A stretch of 64,000 nt of DNA from an uncultured Alphaproteobacteria bacterium (GCA_902572735.1 CACGGX010000011.1:1-64000); one strand, 5' to 3'; shown: positions 42,037-52,117, numbered from the stretch's first letter. Program-made: numbers and translations. The notes: generated by a model not told the origin, from the sequence alone.

Positions 42037-43044
42037 TTAGGATAAAAAACCAATAATTTCTTTAGTTTTTTGTAAAACAGGTTCTGCTACTGCTATAGCA
42101 TTCTCTTTGCCCTGATTTAAAATAGAATCGATGTAAGAAACATCACTCATGAGTTTATTCATTTCACTCGTAATTGGCTCTAATTTAGATACCGATAAAT
42201 CTGCTAAATCTTTTTTAAAGATGGAGAATTCTTTTCCTGCATAATCTTTAATAACACTTTCAATAGATGTGTCTTGTAAAGAGGCAAATATCGATATTAA
42301 ATTTTCTGCTTCTGGTCTTTTTTCTAAACCAGTTTTATCTTGTGGCAATGGTTCAGGATCTGTTTTGGCTTTTTTAATTTTTTGTTTAATATTTTCTGCA
42401 GTATCAGTTAACATTATTCTCGAATAATCAGAAGGATCTGATTTACTCATTTTTTTTGACCCATCACGAAGACTCATAACTCTTGTGGCCTCTCCTAAAA
42501 TTAATGGTTCAGGAATAGGAAAAAAATCTGTCTTAAAATCATTATTAAATTTTTGGGCTATATCTCTAGTGAGCTCCAAATGTTGTTTTTGATCATCACC
42601 TACAGGAACATGCGTTGCTAAATAAATTAATATGTCTGCAGCCATCAGTGTTGGATAAGAAAATAAACCAACAGAAACATTTTCACTATTCTTTCCAGCC
42701 TTATCTTTAAATTGTGTCATACGATTTAACCATCCCATTCTGGCAACACAATTGAACAACCAACCAAGTTGTGCATGTTGAGGTACTTGTGATTGAACAA
42801 AAATATTATTTTTCTTTGGATCAATTCCAGAAGCAATAAAGGCAGCTGTTACTTCTCTTGTTTTATTTGCTAAAACTTTTGGATCTTGCCAAACTGTAAT
42901 AGCATGTAAATCAACAACACAAAAAAAACATTCATATTCTTTTTGAAGAGTAACAAAATTTTTTATAGCGCCAAGATAATTTCCTAAATGAAGATCACCA
43001 GATGGTTGCACACCAGATAAGATTCTTTTTGTTGGTTTTTCCAT
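42037..43044 (-). CDS. trpS: Tryptophanyl-tRNA synthetase
   Basis: Class Ic aminoacyl-tRNA synthetase (335 aa). HIGH-type motif in [35 protein letters not shown] for tRNA and tryptophan handling, and the KMSKSDPSD loop. Length and motif order are typical of bacterial TrpRS. It lies 1 bp after murJ, likely in one transcript with it; 73 bp separate it from the downstream Nfu gene. Confidence 0.97.
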   Translation of the reverse strand: MEKPTKRILSGVQPSGDLHLGNYLGAIKNFVTLQKEYECFFCVVDLHAITVWQDPKVLANKTREVTAAFIASGIDPKKNNIFVQSQVPQHAQLGWLFNCVARMGWLNRMTQFKDKAGKNSENVSVGLFSYPTLMAADILIYLATHVPVGDDQKQHLELTRDIAQKFNNDFKTDFFPIPEPLILGEATRVMSLRDGSKKMSKSDPSDYSRIMLTDTAENIKQKIKKAKTDPEPLPQDKTGLEKRPEAENLISIFASLQDTSIESVIKDYAGKEFSIFKKDLADLSVSKLEPITSEMNKLMSDVSYIDSILNQGKENAIAVAEPVLQKTKEIIGFLS

Positions 43045-43045
43045 T

Positions 43046-44593
43046 TTATTTTTTTAAATATTCTTTTAGTTGATTTATCGATAGGACTTTTAACATAATT
43101 ACTAATCCAAAATAAATAATTATAGCTAAAAAGATCATTAGAAGTAAAAGTGTTGAATTTAATAACACTGAATTACCACTAATATTTATAAAGAATAGTC
43201 CATTTAATACGTATATTCCTACAAATAATAGAAATGAACTTAGTAAAATTTTAATGGAATTCCTTACTAATAGATCATCAAATTTCATATGATTCCTAAT
43301 AGCTAAAAAGAGGTACAGTAATAATGCATTTACCCATGCACTAATTGCAGTTGCAACAGCAATGCCCATTTCTCTTATTGATCCAATTAAAAGTAGCGAT
43401 AACACAACATTAGTGATCACACTGACAATAGATATGTATAGTGGTGTTTTAGTATCTTCTCTTGCAAAGAAACAAGAAACTAAAACTTTAATTATAATGT
43501 AAGCAGGTAAACCTAAGGCAAAGTAACTTAATACTTTAGCAGTATAAAAAGTATCTTCTGCTACAAATGCACCTCGTTCAAATAAAATTTGTATAATGGG
43601 TTCAGCTAGAATAAATAATCCTATGGCTGATGGTAAAGAAATTAATAACGAAAATTCAATAGATCTATTTTGAATATTATTTGTTGTTTCTTGATCTGAT
43701 TGTTTAATTGCTTTTGATAAACTTGGTAAAAGAACTATACCGAGTGCTATTCCAAATATCGCAAGTGGTAATTGGTTAAGACGATCCGCATAATAAATAT
43801 GACTGATTGCACCAACAGGTAAAAAAGAAGCAATGATAGTTCCAATAACAATATTTAATTGAATAACACCTGAACCAAAAACACCTGGTAAAAATAATTT
43901 GAAAAACTTTTTTAATTTTTCATTTAAAACTGGAAGGATTATACGTGGTCGATAAAAATTTAAAACCGCTCTGTATAAATATAAAAATTGTAAAACTCCT
44001 CCTATTAATACACCATACGATAATGCGTGACCTGCAGTAGTTACAAAAGGTGTTAAAAAGAATAATGACAGAATAAAACTTATATTCAAAATCGCCGGAG
44101 CAAATGCACCAGCAGCGAAACGTTCATGAACATTATTAATTGAAGCAAAGTGAGCAGCTAAGGATATAAAAATAATATAGGGGAAAATTATTTTTCCAAA
44201 ATGCACAGCAAGTTCATAGGCTTCTTTATTATCAGTAAAACCTGGTGCTAAAACTTGAATGATATAAGGCATCCCAAAGAAGAAAATGATCGTTAAAACG
44301 ACCGTAGCAAATAGTAACATTGAGGTTGTGTTTTCAACAAAATCAGAAGCCTCGCGTTCATCTTTTGGATTGAGAACAACACCAGAAAAAACAGGGATTA
44401 ATGCAGCACTGTATGCTCCTTCTGCTAGGACACGGCGAAAGAAGTTAGGAATACGAAATGCTACGAAGAATGCATCAGCAATTACTGTCGATCCAAGATA
44501 TCTTGCTATTAATATGTCTCGAATAAAACCTAATACTCGACTTAAAAATGTATAGAAGCTGACAGTAAAGAATGATCTAAAAAGACTCTTCAT
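43046..44593 (-). CDS. murJ: Lipid II flippase MurJ
   Basis: Polytopic MOP-superfamily protein of 515 aa with about 14 membrane helices. [30 protein letters not shown] and [17 protein letters not shown] are MurJ signatures, and [14 protein letters not shown] [10 protein letters not shown] is conserved. It flips lipid II for peptidoglycan synthesis. The murJ-trpS pair is common in alphaproteobacteria. No terminator is visible between phoB and murJ (54 bp), so read-through from the pst operon is possible. Confidence 0.96.
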   Translation of the reverse strand: MKSLFRSFFTVSFYTFLSRVLGFIRDILIARYLGSTVIADAFFVAFRIPNFFRRVLAEGAYSAALIPVFSGVVLNPKDEREASDFVENTTSMLLFATVVLTIIFFFGMPYIIQVLAPGFTDNKEAYELAVHFGKIIFPYIIFISLAAHFASINNVHERFAAGAFAPAILNISFILSLFFLTPFVTTAGHALSYGVLIGGVLQFLYLYRAVLNFYRPRIILPVLNEKLKKFFKLFLPGVFGSGVIQLNIVIGTIIASFLPVGAISHIYYADRLNQLPLAIFGIALGIVLLPSLSKAIKQSDQETTNNIQNRSIEFSLLISLPSAIGLFILAEPIIQILFERGAFVAEDTFYTAKVLSYFALGLPAYIIIKVLVSCFFAREDTKTPLYISIVSVITNVVLSLLLIGSIREMGIAVATAISAWVNALLLYLFLAIRNHMKFDDLLVRNSIKILLSSFLLFVGIYVLNGLFFINISGNSVLLNSTLLLLMIFLAIIIYFGLVIMLKVLSINQLKEYLKK

Positions 44594-44647
44594 ATGGTGG
44601 TTTTATAGTTTGGTAAGTGATTTGTATAAGTGAAATTTATGGCTTAA

Positions 44648-45331
44648 TTACGAGCCAAAACAATATCCTGCTGATCTCACAGTTCTTATAAAATCTTCTT
44701 TTACGTCATTATTAATGGCCTTTCGCAGTCTTCTTATATGAACATCAACTGTTCGAGGTTCTACATGGGCCTCATTTTTCCAAACATGATTAAGTAATTG
44801 TTCGCGGCTAAAGACACGACCAATATTTTCCATGAAGAAAGCTAATAAATTAAATTCTGTTGGACCAAGATGAAGAGTTTCTCCATCTCGTGATGCTGAG
44901 TGAGATACAAGGTCAATTACTATTCCTTTATAAGTTAAAACTTCATCTACAAACATTGGTCTAATTCGTCGAAGAACAGCTTTTACTCTTGCCACTAATT
45001 CGTTAACCGAAAAAGGTTTTGTTATATAATCATCTGCACCAGTTTCTAACCCACGAAGTTTATCTTCTTCTTCACCTTTCGCTGTTAACATTATGATAGG
45101 AATATTCTTATGTTCTTTATGTTTTCTAATTCTTCGACAAAGTTCAATTCCTGATAACTCTGGTAACATCCAATCAAGAATAATTATGTCAGGTGGTTTA
45201 TATAAGATTTTTTCTAAAGCAGTTTCACCGTCCGTTGCAGTATCTATTTTATATCCTTCTTTGTTAAAATTAAATTTAAGAAGATCTAGTAATGCTTCTT
45301 CATCTTCGACGATAAGCATTTTTAGTTTCAT
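44648..45331 (-). CDS. phoB: Phosphate regulon response regulator PhoB
   Basis: OmpR/PhoB-type regulator (227 aa) with phospho-acceptor D53 in IILDWMLPELSG, Lys in ITKPFSVNELVARV, and a C-terminal winged helix (ending HVEPRTVDVHIRRLRKAI and TVRSAGYCF). It is last in the phoR-pstSCAB-phoU-phoB series. A three-unit 11-bp-periodic motif (45341-45371) ends about 9 bp before its ATG, so it can probably be activated by PhoB itself, independent of the upstream operon. Confidence 0.96.
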   Translation of the reverse strand: MKLKMLIVEDEEALLDLLKFNFNKEGYKIDTATDGETALEKILYKPPDIIILDWMLPELSGIELCRRIRKHKEHKNIPIIMLTAKGEEEDKLRGLETGADDYITKPFSVNELVARVKAVLRRIRPMFVDEVLTYKGIVIDLVSHSASRDGETLHLGPTEFNLLAFFMENIGRVFSREQLLNHVWKNEAHVEPRTVDVHIRRLRKAINNDVKEDFIRTVRSAGYCFGS

Positions 45332-45340
45332 GAATCTTTA

Positions 45341-45371
45341 CTATTAAATTTTTGTTACGATTCTATTACAA
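45341..45371 (-). promoter_or_regulatory. Candidate Pho box, three units, before phoB
   Basis: On the minus strand the seven-base units TTGTAAT, TCGTAAC and ATTTAAT follow each other at exact 11-bp steps with A-rich four-base spacers. This is the direct-repeat spacing of PhoB sites (consensus CTGTCAT-N4-CTGTCAT), with an AT-shifted sequence. It fills nearly all of the 41 bp phoU-phoB gap. Confidence 0.6.
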
Positions 45372-45372
45372 T

Positions 45373-46083
45373 TTATTTTTTCTTTGGAAGAATTGCTTCC
45401 CAGGTTGGGTCTGGATTACCATCAAATAGGGGCTCACCAGAAACTGCATAATAAATATCTTCCGCAATATTTTGAACATAGTCACCTATTCGCTCTAGGT
45501 CTTTAACCATATATAAAAGACTTGTACATGCTGTAATTCTTTTTGGTTCTTCCATCATGTAGGTTAATAGTTGTCTTAATATTCCAAGATATTCTTCATC
45601 AATTTGTCTATCCATTAACCAAACTTTTTTTGCGGCTTGATCTGAAAATTCTAAAAAAGCTTTTATTACTTCACTAATCATTATATTTACTTGTGCACCC
45701 ATATTAATAATATCTCTCGAAGGTTTTTCTGGCAAAACTATTTCTGCTACTGCTACTCTTTTAGCAATATTTGTTGCATGATCTCCTATTCTTTCTAGAT
45801 CTTTATTGATTTTAATTGCTGAAAAAATTGTTCGTAAGTCTGCAGCCATCGGTTGTCTTTTGCCAAGTATTTCAACTAAGCTTTGATCAAGAGTATTATA
45901 TGCTTTATCAATTACATTATCGTTTTCTATAATTTTTTCGGCAAATTCTGTATCTTTATCCTTTAAGCATTGAAGTGAGTCTTTTAGTTGATTTTCAACT
46001 AAGCTGCCCATATCAACAATATTATTTTTAATGTCTCTAATTTCTTCATCATATGATTTTACAATATGTCCTTCTTGTTTCAT
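45373..46083 (-). CDS. phoU: Phosphate transport system regulatory protein PhoU
   Basis: All-helical protein of 236 aa made of two PhoU repeats. MADLRTIFSAIKINKDLERIGDHATNIA is the first metal-binding motif and LLYMVKDLERIGDYVQNIAEDI the second. It links PstB to PhoR and holds the Pho response off when phosphate is plentiful. It shares one base with the pstB stop. Confidence 0.96.
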   Translation of the reverse strand: MKQEGHIVKSYDEEIRDIKNNIVDMGSLVENQLKDSLQCLKDKDTEFAEKIIENDNVIDKAYNTLDQSLVEILGKRQPMAADLRTIFSAIKINKDLERIGDHATNIAKRVAVAEIVLPEKPSRDIINMGAQVNIMISEVIKAFLEFSDQAAKKVWLMDRQIDEEYLGILRQLLTYMMEEPKRITACTSLLYMVKDLERIGDYVQNIAEDIYYAVSGEPLFDGNPDPTWEAILPKKK

Positions 46084-46844
46084 TATCCAAATCTCCCTGT
46101 AATGTAATCCTGTGTTTTTGTATTATCAGGATTTGTAAAAATTTTGTTTGTCTCGCCCGTTTCTATTAATTCTCCTAAATGGAAGAAACATGTTTTCTGC
46201 GAAACCCTGGCTGCCTGTTGCATAGAATGAGTTACTATAATAATTGTATAGTTTAATCTTAAATCATCAATTAATTCTTCTATAATAGCAGTTGCTATTG
46301 GATCTAAAGCAGAGCAAGGTTCATCCATTAGGATTATTTCAGGATTAACAGCAATTGCTCTTGCAATACATAATCGTTGTTGTTGACCGCCTGATAAACT
46401 TGTTCCAGGTTCATTTAATCGATCTTTTACTTCATCAAATAGACCTGCCTTTTTTAATGATGAATGTACAATTTCTTCTAAGTCATTTTTTGAGTCAACT
46501 AAACCATGTATAGTTGGGCCATAAGCAACATTATCAAAAATAGATTTAGGGAAAGGATTTGGTTTTTGAAATACCATTCCAATTTTAGATCTTAGACTTA
46601 CAACATCGGTTTTTTCACTAATAATTTCTTCGTTATCTACTTTTATTGATCCCGATACTTTACATATTTCAATTAAATCATTCATTCTGTTTATACATCT
46701 TAAGAAAGTTGATTTACCACATCCTGAAGGACCGATTAATGCCGTAACTTCTTTCTCCTTGATATCCATTGAGATTCCAAAAAGAGCTTGTTTGGATCCA
46801 TAATATACATCTACACCATTTGCCAATATTTTAGAGTTACTCAT
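46083..46844 (-). CDS. pstB: Phosphate ABC transporter ATP-binding protein PstB
   Basis: ATPase of 253 aa: Walker [10 protein letters not shown] (38-46), signature [15 protein letters not shown], Walker [16 protein letters not shown]-loop [20 protein letters not shown] after the Walker A is typical of PstB. It powers high-affinity phosphate uptake and interacts with PhoU. It lies 3 bp from pstA and overlaps phoU by one base. Confidence 0.97.
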   Translation of the reverse strand: MSNSKILANGVDVYYGSKQALFGISMDIKEKEVTALIGPSGCGKSTFLRCINRMNDLIEICKVSGSIKVDNEEIISEKTDVVSLRSKIGMVFQKPNPFPKSIFDNVAYGPTIHGLVDSKNDLEEIVHSSLKKAGLFDEVKDRLNEPGTSLSGGQQQRLCIARAIAVNPEIILMDEPCSALDPIATAIIEELIDDLRLNYTIIIVTHSMQQAARVSQKTCFFHLGELIETGETNKIFTNPDNTKTQDYITGRFG

Positions 46845-46847
46845 GTT

Positions 46848-48128
46848 TTACCACTTCCTTTCAAATCTATTTCTTAAGAACACTGCAATGGCATTCATCA
46901 TAAACAAAAATATTAAAATTACCATTATGGCTGCGGCTGATTTTTCTTGAAAACCTCTTTCTGCACTTTCCACCCAAAGATATATTTGAACAGGTAGTGC
47001 TGCTGAAGGTTCTGTTAAACCAGTTGGAATATTAGGAATAAATGCAATCATGCCAATCATTATTAGTGGTGCTGTTTCTCCTAATGCTTGCGCTAATCCA
47101 ATAATAGTCCCTGTTAAAGTCCCTGGTAGTGCAAGGGGTACGACATGATGAAATACCGCTTGTGTTTTTGTTGCTCCAACTGCAAGCGCTCCTTCTTTAA
47201 TGGATGGAGGAACAGCTTTCAATGAAGCTCGGCAGGCAATAATAATAGTTGGTAACGTCATTAATGCTAACACGGAACCTCCAACTAACGGTGTGCTCCT
47301 TGGAAGACCAAAAACATTAAGCAATACACCTAACCCAAGTAATCCAAAAACTATTGATGGGACTGCTGCAAGATTTGAAATATTTACTTCTATTAATTCA
47401 GTTATTCTATTTTTTGGAGCAAATTCCTCAAGATAAACAGACGCTCCTATAGCAACTGGAAAAGATAAAATAAAAACAGTAAAAAGAGTAAATAATGATC
47501 CCATAAATGAACCAGCAACACCAGCAATTTCAGGATGCCTTGAATCTGCTTTTGTAAAAAAGAAATTATTAAAAACTTGTTTAACTCTTTTTTCTTCAAC
47601 TAATTGATCAACATAACTTAATTGAATATCATTTAATTTTCTTCTATCTTCTGGAACATCCCTTCTTGAATTACCTTTTAATAGTTGATCCACATCACTA
47701 TGGGCAGTTACCCAAATTTGTTGCTTTGTATTAATAACCTCAGGATTATCTAAGAAGTAGTGTTTAATTTCGTTATCTACATTTATAGAAAATAATTTTT
47801 TTACTAATTTAATATCTGATTTTGAGAGATCGGGAAAAAAATTTTCAATAGCCTGTTTTTTAACTCTAAAAAATTTTCCTTTTTCCATCTCTTCATCTGA
47901 AGAATCAGGTGTTAGTTTTAAAACCTCTTGATCATAATCAACTTCTAGGAGAACAATTGTTTTTTGAAAAGCAGTGTATCCTTTAGAAAATATTGTATAC
48001 AAAAGAAAAACTAAAACTGCTAAAGATAAGCACATAGCTGTAAAGCCATAATACTTAAATCGCATATCTTCTAAACTTCTCTTTTTTCTCAAAGAAATAA
48101 TTTTTTCTTTAGCAACAGAATTATTCAT
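46848..48128 (-). CDS. pstA: Phosphate ABC transporter permease PstA, long form
   Basis: Inner-membrane permease of 426 aa. One membrane helix at about 28-48 is followed by a periplasmic domain of about 150 residues (the DUF3333-type extension seen in alphaproteobacterial PstA) and then the usual six-helix domain with the ATPase-contact loop EGALAVGATKTQAVFHHVVPLALPG. It overlaps the end of pstC by 8 bp. Confidence 0.95.
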   Translation of the reverse strand: MNNSVAKEKIISLRKKRSLEDMRFKYYGFTAMCLSLAVLVFLLYTIFSKGYTAFQKTIVLLEVDYDQEVLKLTPDSSDEEMEKGKFFRVKKQAIENFFPDLSKSDIKLVKKLFSINVDNEIKHYFLDNPEVINTKQQIWVTAHSDVDQLLKGNSRRDVPEDRRKLNDIQLSYVDQLVEEKRVKQVFNNFFFTKADSRHPEIAGVAGSFMGSLFTLFTVFILSFPVAIGASVYLEEFAPKNRITELIEVNISNLAAVPSIVFGLLGLGVLLNVFGLPRSTPLVGGSVLALMTLPTIIIACRASLKAVPPSIKEGALAVGATKTQAVFHHVVPLALPGTLTGTIIGLAQALGETAPLIMIGMIAFIPNIPTGLTEPSAALPVQIYLWVESAERGFQEKSAAAIMVILIFLFMMNAIAVFLRNRFERKW

Positions 48129-49494
48129 AACGCTCCCTGTATCTCTTTACTATTTGTAGAGCTATAATGTTAAGAAATAATGTAATAACAAATAAAACTA
48201 ATCCTAAAGCAAATGCTGATAATGTTCTTGGGTTATCAAATTCTTGATCACCTATTAAGGCCACAACAATTTGCACTGTAACTGTTGTTACATTTTCAAA
48301 AGGATTGCCCGTAAGATTGGGGGCTGTACCAGCTGCAACTACAACAATCATAGTCTCCCCTATTGCTCTGGATATTGCTAATAAAAATGCTCCTACAATT
48401 CCAGGTAAAGCTGCTGGTAAAATTACTTTTTTAATAGTTTCTGCTTTATTAGCGCCAATACCAAGAGATGCTTCCCTTAGACTTTGCGGGACAGAGTTTA
48501 TTACATCATCAGATAAAGAGGAAATAAAAGGAATAATCATAACTCCCATTACCATACCAGCTGCAAGGGCGCTTGTTGGTGAAGCATCAATTCCAATTGA
48601 TTGTCCAAATGCTTTAACGAAAGGTGCAACACTAACAAAGGCAAAGAACCCATAAACTATTGTTGGTATCCCTGCTAAAATTTCAAGAAGAGGTTTAACT
48701 GTTTTTCTAACTCTTGGACTTGCGTATTCTGCTAAATAAATTGCTGTTAATAATCCAAGAGGTGCCGCAACACACATAGCTACTACCATAACTAAAAATG
48801 TTCCAGCAAATATTGGTACTGCACCAAAGGATCCCTCTGCAGCTGTTTGACCTTCTCTAATTGGAATAAAAGGATACCACTCAGTACTAAATAAAAATTC
48901 AAATATTGATACTTCTGCAAAAAAGCGAAGGCTTTCAAATATTAGTGAAAAAACTATTCCTATTGTAGTGAAAATAGCAACAGATGAACAAAATATAAGT
49001 ATATATTGAATATATTTTTCAATTGTATGTTGAGCATGAAATTCTGGTTTTAATTTTTGTGAAGCGTATAAGGCTCCAAGTAACATTATAATGATTATTG
49101 AGGTATAAAAAGATATTTGACTTATTTGTCTTAAGGAAGAATAATGAGATGCAGCATTAATTATTTCTATAGATTTACCATCAGCAAAAGAAGGGTTATT
49201 AGCAACATTTCTAATCTCTGCTAACAATAATCCTTCGTTGTAAACTGCGCCCTCAATAAATTCAAAGTTACTAATAACTATGTTTTGAATAATCTGTTCT
49301 TGAAAAATAGCCCATGAAAAATAAACAATTAGTGCAGGAAACAAACACCACATTAAAACGTATTGTGCATAATAATTGGGAAGAGATTTGCTTTTCGTAC
49401 CTTGTTTTTTAGAGTTTAATTTAATTCTTGATCTTCCGTATATAAAGGATGAGAAAATTCCGACTGCAATTAAAACTAAAGACCAAAAAAACAT
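48121..49494 (-). CDS. pstC: Phosphate ABC transporter permease PstC, long form
   Basis: Inner-membrane permease of 457 aa with an extended N-terminal part: two helices and a short periplasmic loop in the first 150 residues. The transporter domain follows, with the coupling loop REASLGIGANKAETIKKVILPAALPG. It forms the channel with PstA. A strong terminator hairpin lies between pstS and this gene, so it should be made in smaller amounts than PstS. Confidence 0.95.
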   Translation of the reverse strand: MFFWSLVLIAVGIFSSFIYGRSRIKLNSKKQGTKSKSLPNYYAQYVLMWCLFPALIVYFSWAIFQEQIIQNIVISNFEFIEGAVYNEGLLLAEIRNVANNPSFADGKSIEIINAASHYSSLRQISQISFYTSIIIIMLLGALYASQKLKPEFHAQHTIEKYIQYILIFCSSVAIFTTIGIVFSLIFESLRFFAEVSIFEFLFSTEWYPFIPIREGQTAAEGSFGAVPIFAGTFLVMVVAMCVAAPLGLLTAIYLAEYASPRVRKTVKPLLEILAGIPTIVYGFFAFVSVAPFVKAFGQSIGIDASPTSALAAGMVMGVMIIPFISSLSDDVINSVPQSLREASLGIGANKAETIKKVILPAALPGIVGAFLLAISRAIGETMIVVVAAGTAPNLTGNPFENVTTVTVQIVVALIGDQEFDNPRTLSAFALGLVLFVITLFLNIIALQIVKRYRERYE

Positions 49495-49509
49495 TAATAA
49501 CTTAGTATT

Positions 49510-49535
49510 AAAAAAAAGGGGGCTTGTATGCCCCC
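49510..49535 (-). terminator. Intrinsic terminator between pstS and pstC
   Basis: On the minus strand GGGGGC, loop ATACAA, GCCCCC, then eight T. The stem is six perfect GC pairs. It lies 22 bases after the pstS stop and 16 before the pstC start. Partial termination here would give high pstS and lower pstCAB-phoU-phoB expression, the stoichiometry expected for a binding protein. Confidence 0.9.
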
Positions 49536-49557
49536 ATTTTATAAAAATTTAAGATTT

Positions 49558-50565
49558 TTATTTATAATTTGTTTGATTAGAAATAGCATCAAGAACAGTT
49601 GCTCTATCCGCAGGACTTAGTTGAACAAGCCCAGCATCTAGTAAGTAACCTTCTGTTGCTTCTTCACTTACAAACTCATTAACATAATCCATTAAACCAG
49701 GAATAACACCAATGTGTGCTTTTTTAATGTAGAAGAATAAAGGTCTTGCTATTGGATATGAATAATCTTGGATACCTTCCATAGAGATTTCAACACCGTT
49801 AATCATTGACGCTTTAACTTTATCAGAATTATTAGATACAAAACTATAACCAAAGATACCGAATGCACCTTGTTCTTTAGTTATATGCTCAACATACAGT
49901 TCATCATTTTCACCACCTTCAATAACATGGCCATCTTCACGATACGCTTGACAATCACCATCAGCAACTAACATATCTTTAATACAACCCTTTTTCATTA
50001 CAAGTGAGTCAAATGCATCTCTTGTTCCAGAAGTTGGAGGAGGTGCCATGATAGAAATTTCAACTTTTGGTAATCTTTTATCTATTTCATACCAAGTTGT
50101 TGGAGCATTTGCATTATCTCTAGCCATTGCCTGCCAGATTTCTTCTTTAGTTAAATCAATGCCACCTTTCATTGTAGCACCGTTAGTATATTTCCATTCA
50201 TAATCTGCAGCGTATGCAAAAGCTATACCATCATTACCAACTCTAACTTCGATGATATCGGTTACACCGCCATCTTGGCAAAGTTTGAATTCTTTATCTT
50301 TTTGTGCTCTAGAAGAGTTAGTGATATCTGGATGTTCAACTCCAACACCTGCACAAAATAATTTGTGTCCTCCACCAGAACCAGTTGATTCAATTACGGG
50401 TGCTTTCATTCCTTCTGATGCCATTTTTTCAGCAACTAAAGTAGCGAAAGGATAAACTGTAGAAGATCCTACAATTGAAATATAGTCTCTTGCTGAAACT
50501 GAAGTAGTTCCAAATAAAGCAAGGACAGCAATTAATTTGATTACATTTTTCATATTAAGCCTCAT
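49558..50565 (-). CDS. pstS: Periplasmic phosphate-binding protein PstS
   Basis: Solute-binding protein (335 aa) with a signal peptide MKNVIKLIAVLALFG ending near SVSA-RDY. The phosphate-binding features are ISIVGSSTVYPFA at the mature N-terminus and ESTGSGGGHKLFCAG. Two start codons are possible: ATG at 50565, or ATG at 50553 which has a GAGG ribosome site 7 nt upstream and gives the cleaner signal peptide; I favour 50553 for the protein. A candidate Pho box lies at 50591-50612 inside the end of phoR, so pstS has its own promoter. Confidence 0.96.
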   Translation of the reverse strand: MRLNMKNVIKLIAVLALFGTTSVSARDYISIVGSSTVYPFATLVAEKMASEGMKAPVIESTGSGGGHKLFCAGVGVEHPDITNSSRAQKDKEFKLCQDGGVTDIIEVRVGNDGIAFAYAADYEWKYTNGATMKGGIDLTKEEIWQAMARDNANAPTTWYEIDKRLPKVEISIMAPPPTSGTRDAFDSLVMKKGCIKDMLVADGDCQAYREDGHVIEGGENDELYVEHITKEQGAFGIFGYSFVSNNSDKVKASMINGVEISMEGIQDYSYPIARPLFFYIKKAHIGVIPGLMDYVNEFVSEEATEGYLLDAGLVQLSPADRATVLDAISNQTNYK

Positions 50566-50590
50566 TTAAAATAAGGTTGTCCTACAGAAT

Positions 50591-50612
50591 ATATATTAAG
50601 TATTTATTACAG
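50591..50612 (-). promoter_or_regulatory. Candidate Pho box before pstS
   Basis: Minus-strand units CTGTAAT and ACTTAAT are 11 bp apart, followed by a less clear third unit. The first unit matches six of seven positions of the PhoB half-site CTGTCAT. It overlaps the phoR stop codon and lies about 25-45 bp before the pstS start. Confidence 0.55.
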
Positions 50613-51648
50613 TTTGCTGAAATACTGGTAAAGAAATAGTAAATGTTGAACCCTTATCTACCTTGCTTTTTATCGATAATTTACCATTATGCCTATTAGT
50701 TATATGTTTAACAATAGATAAACCCAAACCGGTACCGCCTTGATTTCGAGATCTATTTTTATCTACTCTATAAAATCTTTCAGTAAGTCTAGTTAAATGC
50801 TCTTTCGATATGCCTTCTCCCTTATCTATAAAACTTATTTGGCAAAAGGTGGTATTGTCATCAATTACACTCTCAAGCTCAATTTCAATAGTAGAATTTT
50901 CTCTGCTATATTTAATTGCATTATCAGTTAGATTTAAAAAAACTTGGATCAAAGCATCTTTGTTTGCTGATATTGTAGACTTATCAAAATCATCCTTGAT
51001 TTGAACTTCAATTTTTTTTGCCATTAACTTGTTTTGTAAATTATCTACTACGCCTTCAATTAATTGCCTTATATTCGCTTCTTGAAATTCTATCGGTTTA
51101 TCTTCAGTCTCATATTTACTTAGTAATAATAAATCTTCAACTAGTCTAGTCATACGCCAAGCCTGATCTTCCATTGTGTCTAAAAATTTACCAACCGTTT
51201 TGTCATTGATCTTATCTTCATTGAGTGAATTTTTAATTGTTTCAACATAGCCTAGAATTGAGGAAAGAGGAGTTCTCAATTCATGGCTTACATTGGCCAC
51301 AAAATCTGTTCGCATTTGTTCGTAGTTTTTAAGAAGACTTTGATCGTTTAGTGATATTAATAATTCTTCATAATCTTTTTCAACAAATATTAAGTCAGCA
51401 ATAAAATACATATCACTAAAATTAGATGGGGTGAATTCAAACTTAAAATCTTCTTTCTCCCTAAAAGCTTTATCAATAAAAGTATTTAACTCTGTTGATC
51501 TAATAATATTATTGAGATCTCTTCCTTCATCGATAAATAAAAATTTTTGTTTAGCTGCATTATTGTAAAAAATTATTTCCTTATTTGTATCAATTGCAAT
51601 AATAATTGAAGGTATCTTACTTAGACTTAGTCTTAGTTTTTTTTTCAT
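50596..51648 (-). CDS. phoR: Phosphate-regulon sensor kinase PhoR, soluble form without membrane helices
   Basis: Histidine kinase of 350 aa: a PAS-like region at about 8-105, HisKA with H122 in ANVSHELRTPLSSI, and a HATPase domain with the GGTGLGLSIVKHI glycine box. Typical PhoR proteins have one or two N-terminal membrane helices. Here the first 20 residues (KLRLSLSKIPSIIIAID) are too short and charged to be a convincing anchor, and an in-frame stop lies three codons before the ATG, so it is not a mis-called start. It overlaps the SET gene by 32 bp and precedes pstS. Confidence 0.93.
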   Translation of the reverse strand: MKKKLRLSLSKIPSIIIAIDTNKEIIFYNNAAKQKFLFIDEGRDLNNIIRSTELNTFIDKAFREKEDFKFEFTPSNFSDMYFIADLIFVEKDYEELLISLNDQSLLKNYEQMRTDFVANVSHELRTPLSSILGYVETIKNSLNEDKINDKTVGKFLDTMEDQAWRMTRLVEDLLLLSKYETEDKPIEFQEANIRQLIEGVVDNLQNKLMAKKIEVQIKDDFDKSTISANKDALIQVFLNLTDNAIKYSRENSTIEIELESVIDDNTTFCQISFIDKGEGISKEHLTRLTERFYRVDKNRSRNQGGTGLGLSIVKHITNRHNGKLSIKSKVDKGSTFTISLPVFQQTVINT

Positions 51649-52117
51649 ATTTTTTTAGTTTCGGCCAATCATTATCACTTAAAATATAACCAACACAATT
51701 TCTAGAACCACACTTACAAATGTGATCCATAAAATCTGTATCAAAAGGATAACCATAGTTATAAAAAAGTTCGGCACCTTTTTTTATTCGTTTAATGGAA
51801 GAAATCCAAATTTCATTATCTATGATGTCTACTTCACAATTAGGATTACATGAGTGATTAATAAATTTTGCAAAATTATAATCAACATCACCATCAATGT
51901 CGTATCGCTTGTTTAGTTCAAAAACATAGACCATGCCATTATTTTTATCTTTTTTTGCTTTACGGATTTGTTTATCTGCTCTTTTGTCACCCTCTCTTTT
52001 AGTAACTTTATCACCAATATATTGGATTACTTTCTGGCCTTTTTTAATATTAGTTTTTGCAAATAATCCAGAACCGTGAAGGGGTGATTTTTTTTTAAAC
52101 CAAATTTTCTGCGTCAT
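51617..52117 (-). CDS. SET-domain protein-lysine methyltransferase-like protein
   Basis: I take ATG 52117 (MTQKIWFKKKS) as start; longer versions run through AT-rich intergenic sequence. The 166-residue protein has GSGLFAKTNIKKGQKVIQYIG at the front, the pseudoknot motifs FINHSCNPNC (86-95) and ELFYNYGY (116-123), and a post-SET cysteine cluster CKCGSRNC (134-141). These are the SAM- and substrate-binding elements of SET enzymes. The target is unknown. It is first in the phoR-pst transcript and overlaps phoR by 32 bp, hinting at expression with phosphate genes; ribosomal or chromosomal-protein methylation is only a guess. Confidence 0.85.
   Translation of the reverse strand: MTQKIWFKKKSPLHGSGLFAKTNIKKGQKVIQYIGDKVTKREGDKRADKQIRKAKKDKNNGMVYVFELNKRYDIDGDVDYNFAKFINHSCNPNCEVDIIDNEIWISSIKRIKKGAELFYNYGYPFDTDFMDHICKCGSRNCVGYILSDNDWPKLKKYEKKTKTKSK

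Noticed and set aside
48305-48655. 116-codon open frame antisense to pstC
   Set aside because: Lies wholly inside a well-conserved permease gene; composition is the reverse complement of membrane-protein codons, with no ribosome site.
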